Of a stretch of 64,000 bases of DNA, positions 7,853 to 14,840 are shown piece by piece. The DNA comes from Saccharopolyspora erythraea (lineage in GTDB: Bacteria > Actinomycetota > Actinomycetes > Mycobacteriales > Pseudonocardiaceae). Positions within the stretch are counted from its first letter, which is position 1. Each line of letters opens with the position of its first letter. The notes under the pieces are model-generated. The model saw only the letters and a list, made by a program, of their open reading frames with translations. It was not told where the DNA came from and did no database searches. The stretch lies in the NCBI RefSeq assembly GCF_018141105.1, contig NZ_CP054839.1, positions 8,063,411 to 8,127,410 on the forward strand, given 5' to 3'. The position numbers and the translations under genes are program-made.

Positions 7853-8251
7853 ATGATCGTGCGTTCGTTCGAGGAGATCGAGGACACCGAACGCCACATC
7901 AAGGGCGCCAAGGGAACCTGGGAGAGCAAGCGCATCGTGCTGGCGCGGGAGAAGGTCGGCTTCTCCCTGCACGAGACCGTCGTGAAGGCGGGCACCGAGA
8001 CGTCCATGTGGTACGCCAACCACATCGAGGCGGTGCTGTGCGTGGAGGGCGAGTGCGAGCTCACCAACGACGAGACCGGTGAGAAGCACTGGATCACTCC
8101 CGGCACCATGTACCTGCTGGACGGCCACGAGAAGCACACACTGCGGCCCAAGACCGACTTCCGCGCGGTGTGCGTGTTCAACCCGCCGGTCACCGGCCGC
8201 GAGGACCACGACGAGAACGGCGTCTACCCGCTGCTGACCGAGGCGAGCTGA
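7853..8251 (+). CDS. EctC-like ectoine synthase homologue, 132 aa
   Basis: Cupin-fold dehydratase. EctC cyclises N-gamma-acetyl-diaminobutyrate to ectoine by eliminating water. The iron ligands known for EctC align at Glu59, Tyr87 and His95, and substrate-side residues Trp23, Ser25, Thr42, Cys107, Phe109 and Glu117 are kept ([15 protein letters not shown], 106-120). Thus it looks catalytically competent as a ring-closing hydro-lyase. It ends the cluster; a strong hairpin follows at 8283. Because ectB is absent and ACP enzymes precede it, the true substrate may be a related acetylated diamine, giving an ectoine-like cyclic amidine. Substrate is inference. Confidence 0.85.
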   Translation: MIVRSFEEIEDTERHIKGAKGTWESKRIVLAREKVGFSLHETVVKAGTETSMWYANHIEAVLCVEGECELTNDETGEKHWITPGTMYLLDGHEKHTLRPKTDFRAVCVFNPPVTGREDHDENGVYPLLTEAS

Positions 8252-8282
8252 CCCATCGTGCGGCGTACGCCGCACCGCAGAA

Positions 8283-8326
8283 GACGTCCCGTGCCTCCCA
8301 CTCCCACCGGGGAGGCACGGGACGTC
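8283..8326. terminator. Bidirectional terminator-like hairpin
   Basis: A perfect 17-bp inverted repeat (8283-8299 and 8310-8326, beginning GACGTCCCGTGCC) with a 10-base loop lies between the convergent ectC homologue and the VOC gene. No long T tract is present, as is usual in high-GC actinobacteria. It would end transcription from both sides and marks the end of the EctA-ACP-EctC cluster. Confidence 0.75.
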
Positions 8327-8331
8327 GCGCG

Positions 8332-8688
8332 CTAGCCCTCCGCTCCGATGTGGACGGTGTTGCCGTCGGGGTCCGCGACCGAAGCGACGCGCTCGCCCCA
8401 CGGCATGTCCAGCGGCTCGGCGAGCACGGGCGCACCGGCGTCGCGGAGCCGGGCCACCGCGGCGTCGACGTCGTCGGTGTAGAGCCACAGCGCGAAGTTG
8501 TGCCCTCCGGTGGCCTCCGGAGCCCGGCCGAGCCCCAGGGTGAAGGCGTGCAGGACGAGGGTCACGAAATCCGGCTCACCGTCGGCGGGGAAGCGGTAGT
8601 CCTGCCGGAATCCCAGTGCGTCGCGGTAGAAGCGGAGCGCGCGGCCGAGGTCCGGCGTGGAGATGATGGGGAACGCGTCCCTGAACAT
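8332..8688 (-). CDS. VOC (glyoxalase/bleomycin-resistance fold) family protein, 118 aa
   Basis: Single vicinal-oxygen-chelate domain made of two beta-alpha-beta-beta-beta modules: DLGRALRFYRDALGF at the first helix, and the second module with DVDAAVARLRDAGAPV and DPDGNTVHIG at the end. Such proteins bind metals or small ligands and include glyoxalases, dioxygenases and antibiotic-sequestering proteins. The final Glu/His metal positions are not clear enough to assign an activity. Convergent with the ectC homologue across a shared hairpin. Function not assigned. Confidence 0.8.
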   Translation of the reverse strand: MFRDAFPIISTPDLGRALRFYRDALGFRQDYRFPADGEPDFVTLVLHAFTLGLGRAPEATGGHNFALWLYTDDVDAAVARLRDAGAPVLAEPLDMPWGERVASVADPDGNTVHIGAEG

Positions 8689-8717
8689 GCCGGGAGCGTA
8701 ATGCCGTCAGCGGCGTT

Positions 8718-9488
8718 TCACAGGACGACGAACAGGACCGCGGAAAGCGTGGCGCTGGTGGCGGCGGCCGCCAGCAGGGCGACTACGGCCCCCCGCCGGG
8801 ACCGCGGCGCGGGTCTCAAAGCCGGCGGGGCCGGCATCCGCGGTGCCTCGCCGTAGGCGGGCTGGCCCCAGGGGACCTGGGGCGAGGCGGGCGCGGGGCC
8901 CGCCGGCTGCGGCTGACTCGGCGGGAGCGGGACGCTCTGCGTCGTCTCGCTCCATGGAGGGGGTGGTAGTGGCTGTCCGGCGGGTGGGGTCTCTTCGTCG
9001 ATGGCCGGTGGTGCGTACCCCTGGTCGTAGCCGGAGACGTCGTCGCGTTCCGCGTACTCGACGTCTTCCTGCTCGACGTCTTCTTCGGCCGCGGGGTAGG
9101 GGTCCGCGCCGGGTGAATGGCCGTAACCCGGGGAAGGCCGCAGGTCCGCGGACGGCACCCACTCGTGGCGCGGCGGAACGAACGGGGACGGCGCCTGCGG
9201 GGGGTTGGCCGGTGCGCTCGCGGGCATGTCCGGCGGCTGATCCTGCGCCGAAGCCGTCGCCACTGCGTTCCACGGTCGCACGGGACCGTCGACCGGCGGA
9301 TTCGCCGCCAGTTCCGGTGCGGGCGCCCGCGTCTGCGACATCAGCATCCGCAGCAGTTCGTCGCTGCGGCGGCGTTCGCGGCGGTCGGCGAGGGTGATCC
9401 ACAGCGCGGCGAGCGTCAGCAGCAGGCTGATGCCGGCGAGCCCGGCAGACAGCACTGACGCGAGCTTGTCCGCTGTGTCGAGGTCCAC
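8718..9488 (-). CDS. Proline-rich membrane protein with two terminal helices, about 256 aa
   Basis: Hypothetical. A hydrophobic helix near the N terminus (LAGISLLLTLAALWITL) is followed by a basic stretch (ADRRERRRSDELLRML), then about 150 residues of Pro/Ala/Glu-rich low-complexity sequence, and a second hydrophobic helix at the extreme C terminus (VVALLAAAATSATLSAVLFVVL spans it in part). I chose GTG 9488 because GGAG lies six bases upstream; ATG at 9539 or 9542 in the same frame is possible. No enzymatic motif. It may be a cell-envelope linker protein; no function is claimed. Confidence 0.5.
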   Translation of the reverse strand: MDLDTADKLASVLSAGLAGISLLLTLAALWITLADRRERRRSDELLRMLMSQTRAPAPELAANPPVDGPVRPWNAVATASAQDQPPDMPASAPANPPQAPSPFVPPRHEWVPSADLRPSPGYGHSPGADPYPAAEEDVEQEDVEYAERDDVSGYDQGYAPPAIDEETPPAGQPLPPPPWSETTQSVPLPPSQPQPAGPAPASPQVPWGQPAYGEAPRMPAPPALRPAPRSRRGAVVALLAAAATSATLSAVLFVVL

Positions 9489-9684
9489 GTCCGTCTCCGC
9501 AGTTCGCGCCGCACCGGCCCGCCCGGGGCGCCACGCCATCATCGCAAGCCACCGCGCCGGAGTTCCAGCGGTTCCGCCGAAGATCGCCGCGCCAGGCAAC
9601 CTCCGAAGCGTCCGCTACGTCTTCCGGGGTGAAGACGATGTGCACATCGGTCTCCAGATCCGGACCCGAACCTGGAGGTCGAAC

Positions 9685-10305
9685 ATGAGACGCAAGCTCG
9701 TGACCGGCGTGGCCGCGGCGTCGATGGCGGTGCTCTCGCAGGCGCCCGCTCACGCGCAGGAACCCGGCGTCAAGGCGGACATCGACGGTGACGGCCGTGC
9801 CGATCCGGTGTCGTTGCGGCAGGTTTCCGACGACCAGATGCTGCTGCGCGCCGGACTGAGCGAGGAGTTCACCGACGCGGTGGTGCAGGGCAACGCCAGG
9901 GGGCTGCCGCTGATCCCCGTCGACGTCGACGGCGACGGGACCGACGAGGTGATGGTCCCGGAGTCGGTCGGGGCCAACACGGTCATCTACACGACGTGGC
10001 GCTACACCCCGGAGGCCGGGCTGCACCCGGTGCGCACCGCAGACGGCAAGCCGCTGGGCCTCGCCGAAGGCGGCGGTGCCAGGGCGCTGTCCACCTACGG
10101 CTGCACCCCGGCGCCCGACGCGCGCCTGCTGGTCGCCGTCAACGCCTTCGCGACACCGGACGACTCGGCGTTCGAGGGCGAGCGGGTGACCTACTCGGTG
10201 CGCGACGGCATCGCCACGCTCGTCACGAGCGCCCCGGTCCAGGGCGCGGGCCGCGACGACCCGCAGCTCCAGGCGGACCCGGCGACCTGCGCTCCGCTCG
10301 ACTGA
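9685..10305 (+). CDS. Secreted protein with FG-GAP/VCBS-like DxDGDG motifs, 206 aa
   Basis: A Sec signal peptide is clear (MRRKLVTGVAAASMAV, ending AHAQ at about residue 25). The mature part has two calcium-binding-like motifs, DIDGDGRADPV and DVDGDGTDEV, as in integrin-alpha/VCBS repeat proteins, and later two cysteines. Ribosome site GGAGG at 9674-9678 precedes ATG 9685. It is divergent from the proline-rich membrane protein. A secreted, possibly calcium-stabilised protein of unknown role. Confidence 0.65.
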   Translation: MRRKLVTGVAAASMAVLSQAPAHAQEPGVKADIDGDGRADPVSLRQVSDDQMLLRAGLSEEFTDAVVQGNARGLPLIPVDVDGDGTDEVMVPESVGANTVIYTTWRYTPEAGLHPVRTADGKPLGLAEGGGARALSTYGCTPAPDARLLVAVNAFATPDDSAFEGERVTYSVRDGIATLVTSAPVQGAGRDDPQLQADPATCAPLD

Positions 10306-10412
10306 CCGGCACGTACCCGCTCGCGCGGCGGGCCGCGCACGCCGCGCGGCCCGCCGGCGGCGCGGAGAATCCGATTGCACGGCGCCGGGTAGTGCTGCGA
10401 GAGTCGCGGCAC

Positions 10413-11054
10413 GTGAGCGATGAACGCCTGCTGAGCGAGCGCAATCCCCTCCCCGCCGCCGTTCCCGAACGGCTCCGGGCACAGCTGAACTTCCTCATCG
10501 AGGTGGACCAGCTCAAGACCGTGCTGCGGCAGTCGCCGCTGGCCGCGGTGGAGCGCAGGGAGAACGACGCCGAGCACTCCTGGCACCTGGCGATGATGGT
10601 GCCGGTGCTGGCCGAGTACTCCGACGAGCCGATCGACGTCGGGCGCACGATCCAGCTCGTCGTGGTGCACGACCTGATCGAGATCTACGCCGGCGACACC
10701 CCGCTGTACGACGCCGAGGCGGGCCTCGACCAGGAGGCGCAGGAACGGGCCGCGGCGGACCGGCTGTTCCCGCTGCTCCCTGCCGACCAGGCCGAGCACT
10801 TCCGCGCGTTGTGGGACGAGTTCGAGCAGCGCAGGACGCCGGAAGCGCGCTTCGCCAAGGCGATGGACCGCCTGCAGCCGTTCCTGCTCAACTGGATGGC
10901 GCGCGGCGGCACCTGGCAGGCACCCGGTGTGACCGTCGACGACGTCCGCAGGCGGAAGTCGGTTATCGGCGACGCGTCGTCGCCGCTTTGGGAAGCGGCG
11001 CGGGAGATGATCGACGAGGGCGTGCGTCGCGGCTGGATGCGGCCCTCATCCTGA
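10413..11054 (+). CDS. HD-domain hydrolase (YfbR/HDDC2-like), 213 aa
   Basis: HD-fold metal-dependent phosphohydrolase. The metal-binding motifs AEHSWHLA and VVHDLIEIYAGDTP are intact, and the order and length match the 5'-nucleotidase YfbR / HDDC2 group, which remove phosphate from deoxynucleoside monophosphates. The start is uncertain: GTG 10413 (VSDERLLSERN) is taken because the sequence upstream in the same frame is the antisense-like tail of another gene region. The stop abuts the convergent LysE gene with no spacer (TGA 11052-11054, then TCA 11055). Confidence 0.8.
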   Translation: MSDERLLSERNPLPAAVPERLRAQLNFLIEVDQLKTVLRQSPLAAVERRENDAEHSWHLAMMVPVLAEYSDEPIDVGRTIQLVVVHDLIEIYAGDTPLYDAEAGLDQEAQERAAADRLFPLLPADQAEHFRALWDEFEQRRTPEARFAKAMDRLQPFLLNWMARGGTWQAPGVTVDDVRRRKSVIGDASSPLWEAAREMIDEGVRRGWMRPSS

Positions 11055-11690
11055 TCACGCCGCGGCGGCGGGAGTGCGCAGGAGGCGGATGCCGAGGCCG
11101 ATGAAGGCAACGCCGGTGACGCGGTCGAGGACTCGGCGCACCGCGGGCCTGCCGAGGAAGCCGCGGATGCGGTCGGCCAGGACGACGAACAGGCCCCACC
11201 AGACGACGCCGAACGCCACGGTGATCAGGCCCAGCAGCAGGGTCTGCGGCAGGACCGGCATGCCGTCGGAGATGAACTGCGGCAACAGGCTGACGAAGAA
11301 CAGCATCGCCTTCGGGTTGGACGCGTTGGTCAGGAAGCCCTGGACGAACGCGCGGCGGTCGCGGGTGCCGTCCTCGACCGGTGCCGGGGCCGACGTCGGG
11401 GCGCCGCGGCGCGACGACCACAGGGCCTGCACCCCGAGGAACAGCAGGTAGGCCGCACCCACCACCTTGACCACCATGAACGCCGTCGCCGACTTCGCGA
11501 GCAGGGCCGATAGCCCCAGCGCCGCCGCGGTGCCGTGCAGGCACACCCCGGTCAGCACGCCCGCCGCCGCGAGCCGGCCCGCGCGCCTGCTCCTGGTCGC
11601 GTACCGGAGCACGATCGCGAAGTCCGGCCCGGGTACGACGTAGGTCAGCAGCATGACCGCCAGGAAGCCCGTGAGCAGCGTCAACGACAT
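11055..11690 (-). CDS. LysE/RhtB-family amino acid exporter, 211 aa
   Basis: Six-helix efflux protein. The N-terminal signature VPGPDFAIVLRYATRSRRAG and the central FLTNASNPKAMLFFVSLLPQF are diagnostic of the LysE/RhtB family, which exports amino acids or their analogues. Length is standard. It follows the CrcB gene on the same strand after 72 bases, so it may be at the end of the same transcript, though the function differs. Substrate not predictable. Confidence 0.9.
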   Translation of the reverse strand: MSLTLLTGFLAVMLLTYVVPGPDFAIVLRYATRSRRAGRLAAAGVLTGVCLHGTAAALGLSALLAKSATAFMVVKVVGAAYLLFLGVQALWSSRRGAPTSAPAPVEDGTRDRRAFVQGFLTNASNPKAMLFFVSLLPQFISDGMPVLPQTLLLGLITVAFGVVWWGLFVVLADRIRGFLGRPAVRRVLDRVTGVAFIGLGIRLLRTPAAAA

Positions 11691-11762
11691 GGGAAGCAGC
11701 GTAGGCAGTCGCGGATGGCGGGCTCCACCCGTTTTCCCACCATGTCAACGGAATCCGTGGCG

Positions 11763-12146
11763 TCAGCCGGGCCAGCCGGACACCACCGCGGCGACCACCA
11801 CGCCGAGCACTCCCGCGCCGATGCCTGCGAGCACTGTCGTGATCACGTTGAGCGCCGACAGGAGCCGCGCGCCCTCGGTGAACAGCCGCACGGTCTCGTA
11901 GCCGAAGGTGCTGTAGGTGGTCAGGGCCCCGCAGAACCCCGTCCCGACCAGGATCTGCACCGCCGGTGCCTGCACGCCCGCGAGCGCGGCGCCGGTCAGC
12001 ACGCCGAGCACGAACGATCCGAAGACGTTCACCGTCAGCGTCCCGAACGGGAAGACCGCGTCGCGCCTGCCCTGGATCCAGCGGTCGACCAGGAACCGCA
12101 CGCACGCGCCCACCGCTCCACCCACCGCGACCAGCACGAACGTCAC
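11763..12146 (-). CDS. crcB: Fluoride exporter CrcB/FluC subunit, 127 aa
   Basis: Four-helix fluoride channel subunit. The signature [18 protein letters not shown] carries the conserved Asn, and [15 protein letters not shown] has the phenylalanine/threonine/serine track of the fluoride pathway. Fluc channels are dual-topology homodimers or, as here, pairs of divergent genes that form a heterodimer; the partner is at 12492-12923. The start overlaps the DUF190 stop by four bases (ATGA at 12143-12146), indicating translational coupling. Confidence 0.9.
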   Translation of the reverse strand: MTFVLVAVGGAVGACVRFLVDRWIQGRRDAVFPFGTLTVNVFGSFVLGVLTGAALAGVQAPAVQILVGTGFCGALTTYSTFGYETVRLFTEGARLLSALNVITTVLAGIGAGVLGVVVAAVVSGWPG

Positions 12147-12484
12147 GCTTGCTCCTCGCGGCCGCCGACGACCACCTCGACGTGGTCCAGCAGCACCATT
12201 CCCCCGGCGACCAGTTCGCGGAGCTGCGGCAGGAAGTCCCTGATCCGCTGCTCGGCGTCGACGATCACCACCGCGACCGGCAGGTCCTCGCTCAGCGACA
12301 GCACCCGCGTGGTGTGGATCACCGAGGACACGCCGAAGCCCTCCACGCCCCGGAAGACCGAGGCGCCGGCGAGTCCGGCGCGATGGGCGCGCCGGACGAT
12401 CTCGTCGAACAGCGGCCGGTGCTCGTATGTGTCGGCCTCGCCCACGATCGCGGTCAGCCGCAACGCGTTGCCGTCGAAACCCAT
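12143..12484 (-). CDS. DUF190 (PII-like fold) protein between two CrcB genes, 113 aa
   Basis: Small ferredoxin-like/PII-like protein of the DUF190 family, with the motifs [33 protein letters not shown] and the C-terminal [11 protein letters not shown]190 genes are often next to crcB, suggesting nucleotide or anion-dependent regulation of the fluoride channel, but the mechanism is not established. ATG 12484 has GGAGG within ten bases upstream. The gene overlaps the downstream crcB start and lies seven bases from the upstream crcB, so the three are one operon. Confidence 0.85.
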   Translation of the reverse strand: MGFDGNALRLTAIVGEADTYEHRPLFDEIVRRAHRAGLAGASVFRGVEGFGVSSVIHTTRVLSLSEDLPVAVVIVDAEQRIRDFLPQLRELVAGGMVLLDHVEVVVGGREEQA

Positions 12485-12491
12485 CCGCTCC

Positions 12492-12923
12492 TCACCTCCT
12501 CCAGCCGGTGCAGACGCGGGCGAGCAGGACACCGGCGACGACGGCCGCGAGCGCGGTGACCAGCGTCCCGCCCAGGTAGACCAACGCGAGACCGGGCCGG
12601 TGTTCGACGACCAGGTGCACGGCATCGGCGACGTAGGTCGAGAACGTCGTGAACCCGCCGAGCACACCGACGCCGACGAAGGGGCGCACCAGCCGGTGCG
12701 CACTGGCCACCTCGGTGATGACGAACATGAGCACGCCGATGGCGAAGCAGCCCACCACGTTGACGATCAGCGTCGACCACGGTCCCGGCCACACCAGACC
12801 CGCGCCGTGGCGCAGCAGCGAGCCGAGGGAGCCGCCGAGCGCGACCGCGCCCAGCACGTCCCAGCTCACCCCGGCCCGACGCCCCCGCGCCTGCTCCGGG
12901 AAAGCCGCCGGTTGCTCGGTCAT
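12492..12923 (-). CDS. crcB: Fluoride exporter CrcB/FluC subunit, second copy, 143 aa
   Basis: Second Fluc subunit with the same core motifs: [29 protein letters not shown] and [15 protein letters not shown]. It has a longer N-terminal cytoplasmic extension (about 20 residues) than the other copy. Likely forms a heterodimeric channel with the 11763-12146 product, opposite topology expected. Its start overlaps the stop of the aminoglycoside-phosphotransferase-like gene by four bases. Confidence 0.9.
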   Translation of the reverse strand: MTEQPAAFPEQARGRRAGVSWDVLGAVALGGSLGSLLRHGAGLVWPGPWSTLIVNVVGCFAIGVLMFVITEVASAHRLVRPFVGVGVLGGFTTFSTYVADAVHLVVEHRPGLALVYLGGTLVTALAAVVAGVLLARVCTGWRR

Positions 12924-13717
12924 GCGCCTCCAACCGCCGCCCGGGTGCGCACCCAGGCGCTCGCCTGCAACTCCCGCAGGAGCCGGAACGGCTCCAGCAC
13001 CCCATCATCACCCCCGTAGGCGCGCAGCGCCTCGGCCCCGTCGAGCCTGTCGGTGCCGCGCATGACCGCCAGGTCCCATTCGACCGGGGCGGTGCAGCAC
13101 TCCTCGAAGTCGGTCCACGTCCACGTGCCTCCCGCTCGCACCAGGTTGCGCGGGTGCGCGTCGCCGTGCACGCGCTGCACCGGGCGCACCGCGGTCACCT
13201 CGGGCACGATCCGCTCCAGCGTCCGCGCCATCGCCAGGTCGTCGCGGGTGGCGAAGGGGCTGCGCAGGAACGCCTCGACGTCACCGATCGGCACGTCCAG
13301 CACCGGTGCCGGGGCGGGGTGCTCCCGCAGGACCTCGTGCAGCTCGCGCAGGCGGGTGCCGAACTCGGCCGCGCCGGGCAGGCCCTCCGAGATCGCCGGC
13401 AGCGGCTCCCAGAAGCTCACCCGCAGGCCGTCGTGGTGGTGCGGCCCAGGCGGCAGGACCGCACTGGGCCGCACCGCGGGAACCCCGCGCCCGGCCAGGA
13501 AAGACGCGACCGAGATCTCGCGCGCGACCAGACCGTCCACATCGGAGCGGAGCACGGCCGGGACCAGGACCACCCTGGCGACCACCGGCGCCGGGTCCAG
13601 CCGGACGACCACGTTGTAGCCGGCGGCCAGCACGACCGGCTCGGACACCCGCACCCCGTGCGCCGCCGCGGCCGCGACCGCCGCCCGGACCGCTCTCCGC
13701 TCGCCGTGGTCCGCCAT
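12920..13717 (-). CDS. APH-family phosphotransferase, 265 aa
   Basis: Protein-kinase-like fold of the aminoglycoside/choline kinase group. The Brenner motif RVHGDAHPRNLV contains the catalytic Asp, and TWTDFEECC carries the metal-binding Asp. The substrate may be a small alcohol or aminoglycoside; nothing in the sequence fixes it. It lies 18 bases after the TipA-type regulator stop and overlaps the crcB start, so regulator, kinase and fluoride genes may share one transcript. Confidence 0.8.
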   Translation of the reverse strand: MADHGERRAVRAAVAAAAAHGVRVSEPVVLAAGYNVVVRLDPAPVVARVVLVPAVLRSDVDGLVAREISVASFLAGRGVPAVRPSAVLPPGPHHHDGLRVSFWEPLPAISEGLPGAAEFGTRLRELHEVLREHPAPAPVLDVPIGDVEAFLRSPFATRDDLAMARTLERIVPEVTAVRPVQRVHGDAHPRNLVRAGGTWTWTDFEECCTAPVEWDLAVMRGTDRLDGAEALRAYGGDDGVLEPFRLLRELQASAWVRTRAAVGGA

Positions 13718-13735
13718 CCGCGCATCCTCGCAGGG

Positions 13736-14491
13736 CTACGCCCCCGCGCGGTTGGCGTTGGCGATGATCGCGTCGCGGACGAACACCGCCAGACCGGGCG
13801 CGATCTCGTCGTAGGTGGCGGTGAAGCGCTCGTCCGACACGTACATCTCGCCCAGACCGCGGTGGATCTCGTACGTGCAGTCGTAGCACCACTTCGTGAT
13901 GTGGGCGCGGTGCTGCTCGGCCAGGTCCATCGCCCGCTCGCTGTCCGGCGCGGCGCCGTCGGCGAACGCCTCGGCCAGCGCCGTGCCGATGGCCTGCTGC
14001 GACTCCATGAACCGCGCCCAGTCCTGCTTGGTGAAGGACTTCATCCGCTCCTGCGACTGCTTGTACGCGTCCGTGCCGCCCCAGCGCTGTTCGGCCTCCT
14101 CCGCGTAGTCGTCCGGGTCGAAGTCCCCGAACAGCTCGAACTTCTCCTCCTGCGTCAGGTTGATCCCCATGTCACTCGCCTCCAGCTCGCGTTCGACCGC
14201 CGCGAGCATCCGGCGCAGCCGCTCGATCTGACCGTGCAGCACGTGCTGCTGCCGCCTCAGGTGGTCCTTCGCGTCACCGTTGGCGAGGATGCCCGCGATT
14301 TCCTCGAGGCCGAAGCCGAGCTCCCGGTAGAACAGGATCCGGCGCAGCCGGTCCAGGTCGCCGTCGGAGTAGCTGCGGTAGCCCGCGCGCGTCCGGCGGC
14401 TCGGCACCAGCAGCCCGACCTCGTCGTAGTGGTGCAGCGTCCGCACCGTCACTCCCGACAGCCGGGCAACCTCACCCACCGAGTAGCTCAC
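13736..14491 (-). CDS. TipA-type MerR transcriptional regulator, 251 aa
   Basis: N-terminal MerR winged helix (YSVGEVARLSGVTVRTLHHYDEVGLL), long coiled coil (DHLRRQQHVLHGQIERLRRML) and a C-terminal TipAS-like domain of about 140 residues that in Streptomyces TipAL binds thiopeptides; the TipAS cysteine position is seen in HITKWCYDC. Length matches TipAL. The start is GTG 14491 behind GGAGGTGAG; the frame stays open upstream to 14710. It heads the kinase-CrcB-DUF190-CrcB chain, so drug- or ligand-induced control of those genes is plausible. Confidence 0.87.
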   Translation of the reverse strand: MSYSVGEVARLSGVTVRTLHHYDEVGLLVPSRRTRAGYRSYSDGDLDRLRRILFYRELGFGLEEIAGILANGDAKDHLRRQQHVLHGQIERLRRMLAAVERELEASDMGINLTQEEKFELFGDFDPDDYAEEAEQRWGGTDAYKQSQERMKSFTKQDWARFMESQQAIGTALAEAFADGAAPDSERAMDLAEQHRAHITKWCYDCTYEIHRGLGEMYVSDERFTATYDEIAPGLAVFVRDAIIANANRAGA

Positions 14492-14740
14492 TTCGCTCAC
14501 CTCCACGGCACCGAGCCTGCGGCCCCACGCGACGTGAGGGTCAACCGGAATTCCAGCAGTTGCCACGAGATCCAGTGTTGCCTTGGTCACTTGTAGTGGG
14601 AGCCGGCCCTGCGGCGCTGTGGCCGCAGTGTCATCATCCAGACACCCAGAGTGACAAGGCGGCCGGTCAGAACGATTCGGAGCACGTGGAGTTCCGGATG
14701 GCGAAGTCATGCCTGCTTCGCCACAGCACCTTGGCAGAAG

Positions 14741-14754
14741 TTACCGCCAGGTAA
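14741..14754 (+). promoter_or_regulatory. Operator-like palindrome TTAC-N6-GTAA, site 1
   Basis: TTACCGCCAGGTAA is a perfect 5-4-5 palindrome (TTACC/GGTAA). It is repeated in form 10 bases further on (site 2). Length and symmetry are typical of TetR-family operators in actinobacterial fatty acid genes. It lies in the promoter region of the fadE5-like gene. Confidence 0.55.
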
Positions 14755-14764
14755 TACCCTCTTG

Positions 14765-14778
14765 TTACCGACGAGTAA
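14765..14778 (+). promoter_or_regulatory. Operator-like palindrome TTAC-N6-GTAA, site 2
   Basis: TTACCGACGAGTAA matches site 1 in the pattern TTACCGMC-N2-GTAA; centres are 24 bp apart, about two helical turns plus, so two dimers could bind side by side near the dehydrogenase promoter. Confidence 0.5.
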
Positions 14779-14840
14779 GGGCACGGAATCCGGGTGAGCC
14801 GGCCCCGCCCGCCTAAAGCGCGCAAGAGGGAGCCTTCGCA

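Larger units (their letters stand above)
14492..14840. other. Intergenic region between TipA-type regulator and fadE5
   Basis: A 349-base divergent gap. Its right end holds two TTAC-N6-GTAA palindromes (listed separately) 62-100 bases before the acyl-CoA dehydrogenase start. The left part would hold the TipA-type promoter; MerR regulators normally bind a dyad in a long spacer, but I could not identify one confidently. No small gene is supported. Confidence 0.4.

Noticed and set aside
3257-8251. Canonical ectoine operon ectABC
   Set aside because: No EctB transaminase between or near the ectA and ectC homologues; carrier-protein enzymes occupy the space instead, so a standard ectoine label would mislead.
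13717-14600. Fluoride riboswitch upstream of the crcB chain
   Set aside because: I looked for the conserved pseudoknot and GGCGAUGG-like core and did not find it; absence by eye is not proof.
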